Assembly: GCF_018476645.1 (NCBI RefSeq)
Contig: NZ_JAHCTB010000003.1
Coordinates: forward strand, 372,001 to 436,000
DNA from: Aequorivita echinoideorum
GTDB lineage: Bacteria > Bacteroidota > Bacteroidia > Flavobacteriales > Flavobacteriaceae
Reading direction: 5' to 3'
Length of the DNA: 64,000 nucleotides
The position numbers were made by a program, and so were the translations under genes. The stretch's first letter is position 1. Each line of letters begins with the position of its first letter. The notes beneath the pieces are model-generated. The model saw nothing but the letters and a program-made list of their open reading frames with translations. It did not search any database and was not told where the DNA came from. This document shows, piece by piece, positions 15,847-24,963 of this stretch.

Positions 15847-17010
15847 TTATTTACTCGCAAAAAGCTTAACGTCTTCTTCCGTAATTTCTGAACCTCCCAA
15901 AATAATTAGTCTTTCTACTACATTACGAAGTTCGCGGATATTCCCTGTCCAGTCATATTCCTGCAAAAGTTTTAATGCTTTTTCTGAAAATTTCTTTTGC
16001 GCAGTCCCGTGTTCTGAAGCTATTCTTCCCGTGAAATAGTCTACCAAAAGCGGAATATCATCACGTCTGTCATTAAGCGCGGGAACTTTTATTAAAATAA
16101 CCGCGAGACGATGGTATAAATCTTCCCGGAAATTACCGTCCTCAATTTCCTTTTTTAAATTTTTATTTGTGGCAGTTATTACGCGAACATCTACCTTAAT
16201 ATCTTTATCGCTTCCCACTCTTTGCACTTTATTTTCCTGCAAAGCTCGTAACACTTTTGCCTGCGCTGAAAGACTCATATCCCCTACTTCATCCAAAAAT
16301 ATGGTTCCTCCGTTTGCAGCCTCAAATTTTCCAGCCCTGTCTTTATTGGCCGAAGTAAATGCACCTTTTACGTGTCCAAAAAGTTCGCTTTCAATCAGCT
16401 CACTTGGAATGGCGGCGCAGTTAACTTCAATCATCGGGCCGCTGCTGCGATCACTTTTTTGGTGTAGCCAATGTGCCACGAGCTCTTTTCCCGTTCCGTT
16501 GGGTCCCGTAATCAAAACGCGTGCTTCGGTAGGCGCTACCTTTTCAATCATTTCCTTTATTTGGCCAATGGCTGGCGATTCGCCTACCATCTCGTAATTT
16601 TTTGAAACCTTTTTCTTCAGCAGCGTGTTTTCAACCACAAGTTCCTTTCTATCCAAAGCTATACGGACTGTATTCAATAAACGGTTGAGATCCGGTGGTT
16701 TTGAAATATAATCGAAAGCGCCCAAACGCATTGTATTTACTGCTGTGTCAAGATCTCCGTGTCCGGAAATCATTACCATGGGAATTTCGGGTTTTATCTT
16801 TTTGGCAGCCTCGAGTACTTCTACGCCATCCATTTTTGGCATTTTGATGTCGCAAAGCACAAGATCGAAGTCCTCATTCTTTATAAGTTCAATTCCCGAA
16901 AGTCCATCTTCGGCTTCAGAAACTTCATATGAATTGTTTTCTTCAGATAAAATTTTGACCAAAACCCTGCGGATGGCGGCTTCGTCTTCAATAATTAATA
17001 TTTTGGGCAT
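15847..17010 (-). CDS. NtrC-type sigma-54 response regulator lacking the HTH domain
   Basis: A 387-residue protein with a receiver domain (phospho-acceptor Asp in DLVLCDIKMPKMDG, near residue 54) and an AAA+ sigma-54 interaction domain. The latter has Walker A GPNGTGKELV, the GAFTSA loop in ELFGHVKGAFTSA and the R-finger region YHRLAVILIKVP. The chain ends EEDVKLFASK, right after the AAA+ lid, so the Fis-type DNA-binding helix-turn-helix is absent. It may activate sigma-54 promoters from solution or with a partner. No histidine kinase gene is adjacent. It lies 1 bp from the DUF6268 gene, which indicates tight operon organisation. Confidence 0.93.
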   Translation of the reverse strand: MPKILIIEDEAAIRRVLVKILSEENNSYEVSEAEDGLSGIELIKNEDFDLVLCDIKMPKMDGVEVLEAAKKIKPEIPMVMISGHGDLDTAVNTMRLGAFDYISKPPDLNRLLNTVRIALDRKELVVENTLLKKKVSKNYEMVGESPAIGQIKEMIEKVAPTEARVLITGPNGTGKELVAHWLHQKSDRSSGPMIEVNCAAIPSELIESELFGHVKGAFTSANKDRAGKFEAANGGTIFLDEVGDMSLSAQAKVLRALQENKVQRVGSDKDIKVDVRVITATNKNLKKEIEDGNFREDLYHRLAVILIKVPALNDRRDDIPLLVDYFTGRIASEHGTAQKKFSEKALKLLQEYDWTGNIRELRNVVERLIILGGSEITEEDVKLFASK

Positions 17011-17011
17011 T

Positions 17012-17959
17012 TTAAAATTTAAATTTGAATCCGGTACGTAAATACGGACTTAGTTCATCATTTATGATATAAATTTTTTCACCATCCCCATCTTCGAGCC
17101 TAAAATCGTTGTAGACCGAATGAGCCGCATATACATAAAGCAGCAGATGATCTGTAAAAAAATGCTCGTAGCCTAAACCGCCAATAACAATGGTCTGCTG
17201 AATACTTTCGGCGAAGGCATTAGTAACATTTTGTGGAGAAGTGGGAATGAAATTCTGCTGAATATTGGCATAAATGTTATCCAATGTGGCAAAAAGCTGA
17301 AGCGCATCTTTGTGATTATCATTCAAATAATGGCGGATATTGGTTTTAGGAACCCCGAGCGTGTAGGTCCAATTCGGTTTAAATTCTTTGTAATAATTAA
17401 GGATGGGAAGTGGAAAATTACGTCCGGGCGTGGTAGAATAGGACAATCCCAACACAAGGCGGTACGGTTTTTTGAGTTCCACCGTATCATTTTTTCTATC
17501 TAAGATGGCATACACGGCAGCTTCATATATGTAATCATCGCTTTGTAATTTCTGTTCAAAATCACTTTGGATTTTTACACCTGCCCTAGCACCGAAGCGC
17601 CAATTTTCAGAATGTTTCCAGGTGTAACCCAAATAAATATCCATTTGCTGTACGGATGTTACGAGATTATCCTGTACAAGCTGGGTTTCCTGGTTTAATC
17701 CAGAAAATGCATTCATATCTTCCATATCCTTCAGGTTGATATCTACATATCTGTACTCCAGACCTACAACGAGAAAATTCTTTTTTTCTAAATTAGTGGG
17801 AATGGGGCCCTGCAAAATAGCTCGATAACGACTGATGTTGTTATCCGATTTTGAGAATGGAATGTTGAGATATTCAATCCGTGCCAGATCTGTGGTCTGT
17901 GCGAAAAATGCCGTGGTAAAAAACAACAGCATAAGTGGTACTAAATTTTTCTTTTTCAT
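17012..17959 (-). CDS. DUF6268-family outer-membrane beta-barrel protein
   Basis: A 315-residue exported protein with signal peptide MKKKNLVPLMLLFFTTAFFAQ and a body of alternating amphipathic strands (GLEYRYVDINL, YLGYTWKHSENWRFGARAG, GGLGYEHFF, LLLYVYAAHSVYNDFRL). It ends in aromatic LRTGFKFKF, as outer-membrane barrels do. It fits the DUF6268 family. Its role is unknown, but its place between the MscS channel gene and the NtrC-type regulator gene suggests envelope stress or osmotic functions. Confidence 0.75.
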   Translation of the reverse strand: MKKKNLVPLMLLFFTTAFFAQTTDLARIEYLNIPFSKSDNNISRYRAILQGPIPTNLEKKNFLVVGLEYRYVDINLKDMEDMNAFSGLNQETQLVQDNLVTSVQQMDIYLGYTWKHSENWRFGARAGVKIQSDFEQKLQSDDYIYEAAVYAILDRKNDTVELKKPYRLVLGLSYSTTPGRNFPLPILNYYKEFKPNWTYTLGVPKTNIRHYLNDNHKDALQLFATLDNIYANIQQNFIPTSPQNVTNAFAESIQQTIVIGGLGYEHFFTDHLLLYVYAAHSVYNDFRLEDGDGEKIYIINDELSPYLRTGFKFKF

Positions 17960-17972
17960 AGTTTGATTTATA

Positions 17973-18896
17973 TTAATCTGCCTTCAATTTAGGTTCTCCG
18001 GCAGCGGCAATTTGAGACTGAAATAAATGTACATCGCGTTGCGGAAATGGAATCGTAATATTATTATCCCTAAAAGTTTTATCAATCTCAAACCGTATGG
18101 CACTTTTAATCCGTGGATCTGAAAAGCTATCGCTCAAGAAAAAATAAACCCCGAAATTTAAGGATGAATCCCCAAAATCCTCAAACAACACAAATGGTTC
18201 GGGAGATTCGTGCACTCCCTGTTGACCCTTTACGCATTGAATCAAAAGTTTTTCTACCAGCCGGGTATCGCTTCCATAAGCAACACCCACTTTTACCGCC
18301 TCACGGGTCATATTCTGATTTTGGGTATAATTGAATATGGTATCGGTTATGAATTTGTGGTTGGGTATAATTATAATCTTATCATCCCTCGTTATTGCTC
18401 TAGTCGTGCGCAGTTTGATTTCTATTACACGGGCTACTTTATCTTCTGTTTCAATAACGTCGCCTACTAGAAGGGATTTATCCAGAATAATATAAATACC
18501 CGCAATTACATCTTGAAAAAGTTCCTGCAATGCGAGCCCCAAACCCACCAACAATGCCGCCGAGGCCGCCAAAAACGGAGTAACATTCACACCAGCAATG
18601 CTCAGCACTGCAAATACAACAATGATATAGGTAATATATTTTATGAATTTAAAAACGCTGATAAACTTTAGCTTATCCGTCGTATTCATTTTGCGTGTAA
18701 AGAGCAAGCGCAATCCTTTCAACAAAAAGCTCGCCAGCAAAAAGGAAATTATAACAAGGAGTAATAGGCCAATGGTTATATGTATGGTTTTATCACCCGA
18801 GCCATAAGTAAATCCAAGATTGAGAAAATCCTGAATCCCGCCCCAGATATCCTCCTTCACCACCTCGGTAATTTGATCCTCTACTTTTTGCTGCAA
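17973..18896 (-). CDS. MscS-family mechanosensitive channel
   Basis: A 307-residue inner-membrane protein. Three hydrophobic segments (about residues 35-60, 80-100, 105-135) are followed by the cytoplasmic beta and alpha/beta domains. The pore-lining helix carries the small-residue pattern AASAALLVGLGLALQ, and the following VIAGIYIILDKSLLVGD is the family hallmark after TM3. It releases solutes on hypo-osmotic shock. The start is TTG at 18896, 6 bp after the ABC permease stop, because an in-frame TAA precedes it and no ATG is available. Confidence 0.92.
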   Translation of the reverse strand: MQQKVEDQITEVVKEDIWGGIQDFLNLGFTYGSGDKTIHITIGLLLLVIISFLLASFLLKGLRLLFTRKMNTTDKLKFISVFKFIKYITYIIVVFAVLSIAGVNVTPFLAASAALLVGLGLALQELFQDVIAGIYIILDKSLLVGDVIETEDKVARVIEIKLRTTRAITRDDKIIIIPNHKFITDTIFNYTQNQNMTREAVKVGVAYGSDTRLVEKLLIQCVKGQQGVHESPEPFVLFEDFGDSSLNFGVYFFLSDSFSDPRIKSAIRFEIDKTFRDNNITIPFPQRDVHLFQSQIAAAGEPKLKAD

Positions 18897-18901
18897 ACCT
18901 A

Positions 18902-20209
18902 TTAATATTTAAGCCACTTGAAAATTTCCTTGTATGTAGGTTTTTTGCCATACATCAAAATTCCTACACGGTATATTTTTGCCGCAAACCACACTGTGGC
19001 GCCAAATGATAAAAACAGGATAACAACCGAAAGAATTTGCTGCCATAACGGTACACCGAAGGGAATACGCATAAGCATAACCACTGGGGAAGTAAATGGA
19101 ATGTATGAAAAAACCTGCGAAACCGTACCGTGCGGATTATCAATTACAGTGAAAAAACCTACATACACGGCCAGAATTAATGGCATCAATATAGGCATCA
19201 TAAATTGTTGCGTGTCTGTTTCGCTATCCACTGCCGCGCCAATTGAGGCATATAGTGATGCATAAAGTAAATATCCGCCCACAAAGAACAGAATGAACAT
19301 AATGATTAAATTCAATATCGGGAGGTTATTTATTTCCATCAGTACTTGTCTAATTACCTCTTGTGCGCCTCCATCCACACCCTGTTCAAGTGCCTGTTGT
19401 TGTGGCGATACCGAAGCGGGATCTATCCCAAAAAGTGATGTTACAATGGTTGATAGAATTCCTATTAAAATGACCCACACTAAAAATTGCGTTATCCCGG
19501 CCAGCGTAGTTCCAAAAATTTTTCCCAAAAGAAGCGCCCTCGGTTTTACCGAAGAAATAATAACTTCAATAACCCGACTCGTTTTTTCTTCTATCACACT
19601 GCGCATAATCATATTTCCGTAGATGATGATGAACATAAACAGCAAATATCCCGCTGCTCCACCAAATATCAACTTCAACCCAGATCCAAGCTTTGAGGTT
19701 TCCATTCCCTGAAATGTTTCTTGATTTGCATTAATATTTATATGAAGATTTTTTATGGTTTCAGAATCAATCCCCTGTTCCCTCAGCTTCAGATTGTTTG
19801 CCTTGGTTTCCAAGACATTGTTGATATCTTTCATAACGGAAAGCGATGGAGAATCTTCAGAATAAAAGGTTATAGTATTTGAAAATTCATCTATGCCCTT
19901 GGTTTTGGGAATATATAATAATCCATAAACTTCAGATTTTTCCGCTTCTTCTTTCGCTTTTGAAAGCGGCGTATTCTGAATAATTTTGTATTGCATTTGC
20001 GGTGTACTTTCAAATTCATTGGCAAAAAGTCCGCTCTCGTCCAAAATAGAAATTTGCCGAACCGTATTGTTGTTCAAACTAGAAAGATAAGCCACCAACG
20101 CAAAAATAGCCACAATCAAAAGAGGACTTAAAAACGTCATAATAATAAAGGACTTGTTTTTGACCTTCGTTAGATATTCCCTTTTTAAAATAAGTGAAAG
20201 ATGGTTCAT
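18902..20209 (-). CDS. ABC-2 type transporter permease (NatB-like)
   Basis: A 435-residue membrane protein. One N-terminal helix (SFIIMTFLSPLLIVAIFALV), a large extracytoplasmic domain and a C-terminal cluster of about five helices form the ABC-2 exporter layout also seen in NatB. The segment RSVIEEKTSRVIEVIISSVK is the conserved cytoplasmic coupling region. It pairs with the ATPase gene ending 2 bp before its start. The exported substrate is unknown. Confidence 0.92.
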   Translation of the reverse strand: MNHLSLILKREYLTKVKNKSFIIMTFLSPLLIVAIFALVAYLSSLNNNTVRQISILDESGLFANEFESTPQMQYKIIQNTPLSKAKEEAEKSEVYGLLYIPKTKGIDEFSNTITFYSEDSPSLSVMKDINNVLETKANNLKLREQGIDSETIKNLHININANQETFQGMETSKLGSGLKLIFGGAAGYLLFMFIIIYGNMIMRSVIEEKTSRVIEVIISSVKPRALLLGKIFGTTLAGITQFLVWVILIGILSTIVTSLFGIDPASVSPQQQALEQGVDGGAQEVIRQVLMEINNLPILNLIIMFILFFVGGYLLYASLYASIGAAVDSETDTQQFMMPILMPLILAVYVGFFTVIDNPHGTVSQVFSYIPFTSPVVMLMRIPFGVPLWQQILSVVILFLSFGATVWFAAKIYRVGILMYGKKPTYKEIFKWLKY

Positions 20210-20211
20210 CG

Positions 20212-21141
20212 TTATCTATTTTTTTGGATGGTTTCAATAAATATGTCGCTAGAGGAAGGTATAACTTCAACAAAATGTGTAAGTTGTCCTACAGAAGTGA
20301 GATAAGAAACCAAATCATTTGAAGATATGGTTTCAGGAATTTTGACCCTGTATTGAAGTTCATTATTGATGCTTTTAAATGATGCGGGCGAAATTTCAAA
20401 CTTATCACGCAACGTAGCAGAAACCGCATCCGGATTTTGCGTGAGCAATCCTATTTCAAAAGTATTAGATTTATAGGCGCGTTTTATATCAATCAATTTC
20501 CCGTCTAGGATTTTATTCGATTTATTGATAAGTGCTATGTGGTCACACATTTCCTCCACGGATTCCATTCTATGTGTGGAAAAAATAACGGTAGCTCCAT
20601 CGTTGCGAAGCTGGAGAATTTCATCTTTTATAAGGTTTGCATTTATGGGATCAAAACCGCTGAAGGGTTCGTCGAAAATAAGTAGTTTTGGTTGGTGCGA
20701 AACTGTTACCACAAACTGGATTTTTTGCGCCATCCCTTTTGAAAGTTCCTGTATTTTTTTATTCCACCAATCCCTAATATCCAGGCGGTCAAACCAATAT
20801 TTTAAGCGCTCCTTTGCCTGCTTTTCACTTAAACCTTTCAATTGGGCCAAATAAAGAGCCTGCTCTCCCACTTTCATCGATTTATAAAGTCCACGCTCTT
20901 CGGGAAGATAGCCTATATATTGAATATGATTGGGTTGAAGGGGTTCTCCGTCAAGAATTACCGAGCCAGAATCTGGCATTGTAATCTGATTTATAATTCT
21001 GATTAAGGTTGTTTTTCCAGCTCCATTGGGACCCAATAGGCCAAAAATGCTTCCTTTCTGCACTTCCAGCGACACGTTGTTGAGGGCCGTATAATCGCCG
21101 TAAGATTTGGAAACATTGTTTACTTCTAAAAGTTTTTCCAT
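20212..21141 (-). CDS. ABC transporter ATP-binding protein (NatA-like)
   Basis: A 309-residue ATPase for the adjacent ABC-2 permease. It shows Walker A GPNGAGKTT, signature LSKGMAQKIQFVVTV, Walker B LLIFDEPFSGFDP and the switch histidine in VIFSTHRMESVEEM. The C-terminal extension of about 80 residues is typical of the NatA/CcmA-like group. It is the first gene of the minus-strand run that continues through the permease, MscS, DUF6268, NtrC-type regulator, PPK2 and M28 genes with gaps of 2, 5, 13, 1, 18 and 48 bp. Confidence 0.93.
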   Translation of the reverse strand: MEKLLEVNNVSKSYGDYTALNNVSLEVQKGSIFGLLGPNGAGKTTLIRIINQITMPDSGSVILDGEPLQPNHIQYIGYLPEERGLYKSMKVGEQALYLAQLKGLSEKQAKERLKYWFDRLDIRDWWNKKIQELSKGMAQKIQFVVTVSHQPKLLIFDEPFSGFDPINANLIKDEILQLRNDGATVIFSTHRMESVEEMCDHIALINKSNKILDGKLIDIKRAYKSNTFEIGLLTQNPDAVSATLRDKFEISPASFKSINNELQYRVKIPETISSNDLVSYLTSVGQLTHFVEVIPSSSDIFIETIQKNR

Positions 21142-21290
21142 AGGTTGTTGTTGAAGAATGTAAATATATATATTAGCCAGCGAAGCACCGTAAATATTAA
21201 GAACATTTTAAGTGGACGCTCTTTTTTTTGAATTTCTGGTCAATTATTTTTCTCATAAATTTCAGTTACGAAACCGTTATAAAAGCAAAA

Positions 21291-21318
21291 CCCACCCAAG
21301 AAATTAATCTTGGGTGGG
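21291..21318 (-). terminator. Intrinsic terminator of grpE-dnaJ
   Basis: Stem CCCACCCAAGA with TCTTGGGTGGG around a 6-nt loop, followed on the minus strand by TTTTGCTTTT. It lies 84 bp after the dnaJ stop codon. Confidence 0.85.
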
Positions 21319-21401
21319 AAAAAAAATTGCTATGAAAAAGAAAAATTATCGTTTTAGAAAACGATAGTCAAATATATGAATTTTTTTTAATTAACGTTTA
21401 T

Positions 21402-22511
21402 TTAAGAAAACATATCTTTCACTTTTTCAAAAAAAGATTTGTCCTCTTTTTCCGGTTTCGGCTGAAAATGCTCGTCTTGACTCATTTTTTCAAAGAAATC
21501 TTTTTGTTCCCTTGAAAGTGATTTTGGTGTCCAAACATTAATATGAACCAGCAAATCACCAGTACCGTATCCATTAATGCTCGGAATTCCTTTATTGCGT
21601 AAGCGGAGAATTTTTCCACTTTGTGCGCCGGCATCAATCTTTATTCGAACCTTCCCGGTAACTGTTTCAATTTCCTTCGAAGTTCCCAAAACCGCATCAG
21701 AAATGCTTATGTATAAATCATAATGAAGATTGTCCCCTTCCCTTTGAAGTGTATCGTGCGGTTTTTCCTCAATGGCAACCAGCAAATCCCCGGCTATTCC
21801 ATTCCCAGGAGCATCATTACCTTTACCAGATACCTTGAGCTGCATGCCGTCCACCACGCCTGCAGGAATTTTTATGGAAACAGTTTCTTCCGTTAACAGC
21901 ATACCTTCAACATCTGCATTACTTGGCTTGCTCTCTACAATTTGACCCAAACCGCCACAAGCGCTACACGTAGCTGCGGTCTGCATTCTTCCCAAAATTG
22001 TATTTTGAATGCGGGTCACTTGGCCCTGCCCGTTGCAAGTAGCACACGTTTTATAGGTAGTGCCCTTTGCTAATTTTTTTCGTTTAACTTTTATTTTTTT
22101 CTCGACACCGTTGGCAATTTCTTCCAATGTAAGCTGAACACGGATACGAAGGTTGCTACCTTTTACAGTTCTACGCCCGCCACCAAAGCCGCCGCCGCCA
22201 AAACCACCGCTGAAGGCACCGCCAAAAATATCACCAAACTGGCTGAATATGTCATCCATATTCATTCCGCCGCCGCCGAATCCGCCGCCCTCAAAGGCTC
22301 GATGGCCGTATTGATCGTAACGGGAGCGTTTATTTGGGTCGCTTAAAACTTCATAAGCCTCAGCAGATTTTTTGAACATTGCTTCCGCTTCAGCATCGCC
22401 CGGATTTTTGTCTGGGTGGTATTGAAGCGCTTTTTTCCTATAAGCCTTTTTTATTTCTGCTGCCGAGGCACTTTTCGAAATGCCCAGAATTTCATAATAA
22501 TCTTCCTTCAT
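21402..22511 (-). CDS. dnaJ: Chaperone DnaJ with two zinc-finger motifs
   Basis: A 369-residue Hsp40 co-chaperone that stimulates the ATPase of DnaK. The J domain has the HPD motif in YHPDKNPGD near residue 33, followed by a Gly/Phe-rich linker (about 70-115). In the cysteine-rich region only two CxxCxGxG-type motifs are present, CATCNGQG and CSACGGLG, where the classical DnaJ has four. The C-terminal peptide-binding domains are complete and end [10 protein letters not shown]. It follows grpE by 1 bp. The reduced zinc region seems to be a lineage trait rather than damage, because the frame and the flanking domains are intact. Confidence 0.95.
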   Translation of the reverse strand: MKEDYYEILGISKSASAAEIKKAYRKKALQYHPDKNPGDAEAEAMFKKSAEAYEVLSDPNKRSRYDQYGHRAFEGGGFGGGGMNMDDIFSQFGDIFGGAFSGGFGGGGFGGGRRTVKGSNLRIRVQLTLEEIANGVEKKIKVKRKKLAKGTTYKTCATCNGQGQVTRIQNTILGRMQTAATCSACGGLGQIVESKPSNADVEGMLLTEETVSIKIPAGVVDGMQLKVSGKGNDAPGNGIAGDLLVAIEEKPHDTLQREGDNLHYDLYISISDAVLGTSKEIETVTGKVRIKIDAGAQSGKILRLRNKGIPSINGYGTGDLLVHINVWTPKSLSREQKDFFEKMSQDEHFQPKPEKEDKSFFEKVKDMFS

Positions 22512-22512
22512 A

Positions 22513-23079
22513 TTATTGTCCTATAACTACTTTTGGATATCGTATTATTTTATCGCCCAAGGCATATCCTTTTTCCAAGACGTCAATTATTTTTCCTTTC
22601 AGCTTATCCTCCGGCGCCGGAATTTGTGTAATTGCTTCGTGCGTATCTGCATTAAAGTCATCGCCCACCTGTGTCTCTATAGTCTGTAGACCCTTTACAC
22701 GTAGGGTTTCACGGAGTTTACTGCTAATCAATTTTACGCCTTGAAAAAGATTGTCATCGTCGCTTTTTTCAATTTCTTTTAAAGCTCTATCAAAATCATC
22801 CAAAACAGGTAGCATGGAAACCATGATTTCCTCACCGGCAGTTTTAAACATTTCAATACGCTCCCGCGCAGTCCTTTTTTTGAAGTTCTCGAATTCAGCA
22901 AATAGCCTTAAATACCTATCTTTTTCACGCTCCACCTCTTCTTGCAGTTTAGATATCTGTATCGTTTCTGCATCATTTTTTGAATCAGCTTCTTCATTAG
23001 CGGTGTTGTTTATTTTCTGATCCTGCTCTTTCATATCCATTTCTGCTTCTTCAACGGAAGACTTTTTCTTTGTGCTCAT
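22513..23079 (-). CDS. grpE: Nucleotide exchange factor GrpE
   Basis: A 188-residue partner of DnaK that promotes ADP release. After an acidic disordered N-terminus of about 35 residues comes the long dimerisation helix ([32 protein letters not shown]). The beta domain follows, with [10 protein letters not shown] and a C-terminus in [17 protein letters not shown], the usual GrpE ending. It heads the grpE-dnaJ operon from a promoter box at 23105-23112. Confidence 0.96.
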   Translation of the reverse strand: MSTKKKSSVEEAEMDMKEQDQKINNTANEEADSKNDAETIQISKLQEEVEREKDRYLRLFAEFENFKKRTARERIEMFKTAGEEIMVSMLPVLDDFDRALKEIEKSDDDNLFQGVKLISSKLRETLRVKGLQTIETQVGDDFNADTHEAITQIPAPEDKLKGKIIDVLEKGYALGDKIIRYPKVVIGQ

Positions 23080-23104
23080 AAAAAATTAATTTTCGTCAAC
23101 GGAA

Positions 23105-23112
23105 CAAAAGTA
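23105..23112 (-). promoter_or_regulatory. Minus-strand -7 box TACTTTTG of grpE-dnaJ
   Basis: An exact TAnnTTTG match reading toward grpE, 26 bp from its start codon. No CIRCE-type inverted repeat is seen, so HrcA control is not indicated. Confidence 0.6.
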
Positions 23113-23190
23113 CTGCCATTCATTTATAAATGTCAAAATGTCATTGATAATATTTAATAATATATTAAGAATTATTACCTCTTCAAATAC

Positions 23191-23198
23191 TACTTTTG
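23191..23198 (+). promoter_or_regulatory. -7 box TACTTTTG of the YceI gene
   Basis: An exact TAnnTTTG match 31 bp before the ATG at 23229. It favours that start over an upstream in-frame codon at 23196, which would overlap the box. Confidence 0.6.
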
Positions 23199-23228
23199 CG
23201 CCTTAATCCAAACCAATATTTTATTATT

Positions 23229-23882
23229 ATGAAAACAACAATATTAAACTTAGCTCTTATAGCTTTTATAGGATTTGGTGCTACTTCTTGCAAAGATGGC
23301 AACAAAGAAACTGAAATGGAAACCGAAGAAGCTGCAACTGCTTCTGAAATGGCCGTAGATTACAAAGTTGATACTGCTGCTTCTGAAATTTTATGGGAAG
23401 GTTCAAAACCTACAGGTTCCCACAATGGAACAATTAAATTGGCTTCTGGTACCATTTCAGCAAACCAAGGCGCTCTTGAAGCTGGAAACTTTACCATCGA
23501 TATGAAAAGCATCACAGATACTGATCTTGAAGGTGAGCAAAAAACCAACCTTGAAGCTCATTTGATGGGAACTGTGGAAGGACAGGAAGGCGATTTCTTT
23601 AATGTAAATCAATATCCTACCGCTATGTTTGAAATGACCGGAGCTGAAAATAATATGATTAAAGGAAACTTGACCATAAAAGATAAAACCAACGCAGTAG
23701 AATTTCCTGCAACGGTTACGATGGATGGTGACAAGTTGATGATTAAAAGCGAGCCGTTTACTATAGACAGAACAAAATGGGGAGTTAACTACGGATCAAA
23801 ATCTGTTTTTGACAACCTAGGTGATAAGTTTATTAACGATGATATGAAAATCACCGTAAATGTAGTTGCTAACAAAGCGTAA
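23229..23882 (+). CDS. YceI-family lipoprotein
   Basis: A 217-residue exported protein. The signal sequence from MKTTILNLALIAFIGFG to GATSC is a lipoprotein signal and sets the start at 23229. After an acidic linker, one YceI lipocalin-like domain fills the rest: YKVDTAASEILWEGSKPTGS, FNVNQYPTAMFEMTG, and the end motif FTIDRTKWGVNYGS. YceI barrels bind isoprenoid or other lipidic molecules in the periplasm, but the ligand here is unknown. A clear bidirectional terminator follows the gene. Confidence 0.93.
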   Translation: MKTTILNLALIAFIGFGATSCKDGNKETEMETEEAATASEMAVDYKVDTAASEILWEGSKPTGSHNGTIKLASGTISANQGALEAGNFTIDMKSITDTDLEGEQKTNLEAHLMGTVEGQEGDFFNVNQYPTAMFEMTGAENNMIKGNLTIKDKTNAVEFPATVTMDGDKLMIKSEPFTIDRTKWGVNYGSKSVFDNLGDKFINDDMKITVNVVANKA

Positions 23883-23903
23883 CTAAAGAAATTGAATAGT
23901 ATT

Positions 23904-23931
23904 AAAAAGACGGCATGAAGCCGTCTTTTTT
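23904..23931. terminator. Bidirectional terminator
   Basis: Stem GACGGC with GCCGTC around ATGAA, with A and T runs on the two sides. It serves the YceI gene and the convergent TIGR01777 gene. Confidence 0.9.
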
Positions 23932-23932
23932 G

Positions 23933-24841
23933 TTATAGCAAATCCTGGAGCGCGGATTCTATGTTGTAGAATTTGAAATTATATCCCAATTCCTGAATTT
24001 TTCTGGAACTGACCAATTGACCTTCCAAAACCAAAATGGACATTTCCCCTAGCAATAATTTAATAACAAATGCTGGGATATTTGGTAACCACAAGGGTCT
24101 GTCCAACTGGATAGCTATTTGTTTCGTGAGTTTTTTATTGATAACTGGGTTGGGCGCAACGGCATTAAATTCCCCTTCGTGTTGATTTTTTAGAAGAAAT
24201 AAATAGATACCCGCTATATCTTTAATATGAATCCAGCTTTGCCACTGTTCCCCACTTCCCAAGGGCGCGCCAAGTCCAAGTTTTATTGGTTTTACAATTT
24301 GCGGTAATGCTCCATCATCTTTGGCGAGAACCATTCCCGTTCGCACCTTGCTCACCTCCATTCCCAAATTTTTAAATTGTGATGCTGCGGCCTCCCAAGC
24401 CACCACAACCTTAGCAAGAAAAGAATCATCCACTTCTTTGTTTTCTTCGGTATAAAGTTTGGTTTTTGAATTTGGATAGACACTAATCCCGCTTGCGGAA
24501 ATAAAATGTTCAATGGCGTGATCTATTTTTTGAAGAGTTTCATAGATTAAATTCATCGATTTAACCCGACTGTCCATAATTACCTTCTTGTAACTTCTGG
24601 TCCATCGTTTGGAAATCGTAGCCCCTACCAAATTCACTATTGCCGAAACTCCCTCGAATGCGGCTACGTCAATTTCGCCTTTTTTTGGATTCCAATAATA
24701 ACCGTAATAATCTTCGGTTTTCTCAATTTTTTCCCTATCTGTAGTGAAATAATTTACTGAAATGCCCTCAGCACGGCATAACTTTACCAGTTCACTCCCG
24801 ATAAGACCCGTAGCTCCTGTTATGAGTATTTTTTTATTCAT
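23933..24841 (-). CDS. TIGR01777-family NAD(P)-dependent epimerase-like protein
   Basis: A 302-residue member of the extended short-chain dehydrogenase family TIGR01777 (YfcH-like). The nucleotide-binding loop is GATGLIG at residue 8. Typical family blocks are NLVGATISKRWT, SRVKSMNLIYE, SASGISVYPN, KVRTGMVLAKDDGALPQ and WQSWIHIKDI. The substrate is unknown. In the active-site region the usual Tyr-x-x-x-Lys is not obvious, as in other family members. Confidence 0.93.
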   Translation of the reverse strand: MNKKILITGATGLIGSELVKLCRAEGISVNYFTTDREKIEKTEDYYGYYWNPKKGEIDVAAFEGVSAIVNLVGATISKRWTRSYKKVIMDSRVKSMNLIYETLQKIDHAIEHFISASGISVYPNSKTKLYTEENKEVDDSFLAKVVVAWEAAASQFKNLGMEVSKVRTGMVLAKDDGALPQIVKPIKLGLGAPLGSGEQWQSWIHIKDIAGIYLFLLKNQHEGEFNAVAPNPVINKKLTKQIAIQLDRPLWLPNIPAFVIKLLLGEMSILVLEGQLVSSRKIQELGYNFKFYNIESALQDLL

Positions 24842-24963
24842 ACCCTTAAATTTATATATTCAAAAAATGAGTGCAATAATTGTTAACGGAAGATTGTGAT
24901 AACTTTTGGTGTTTAACAAAATGCATTTCAAGGGATTTTAAAAAAGCGACTTTTGAAAGAAAA

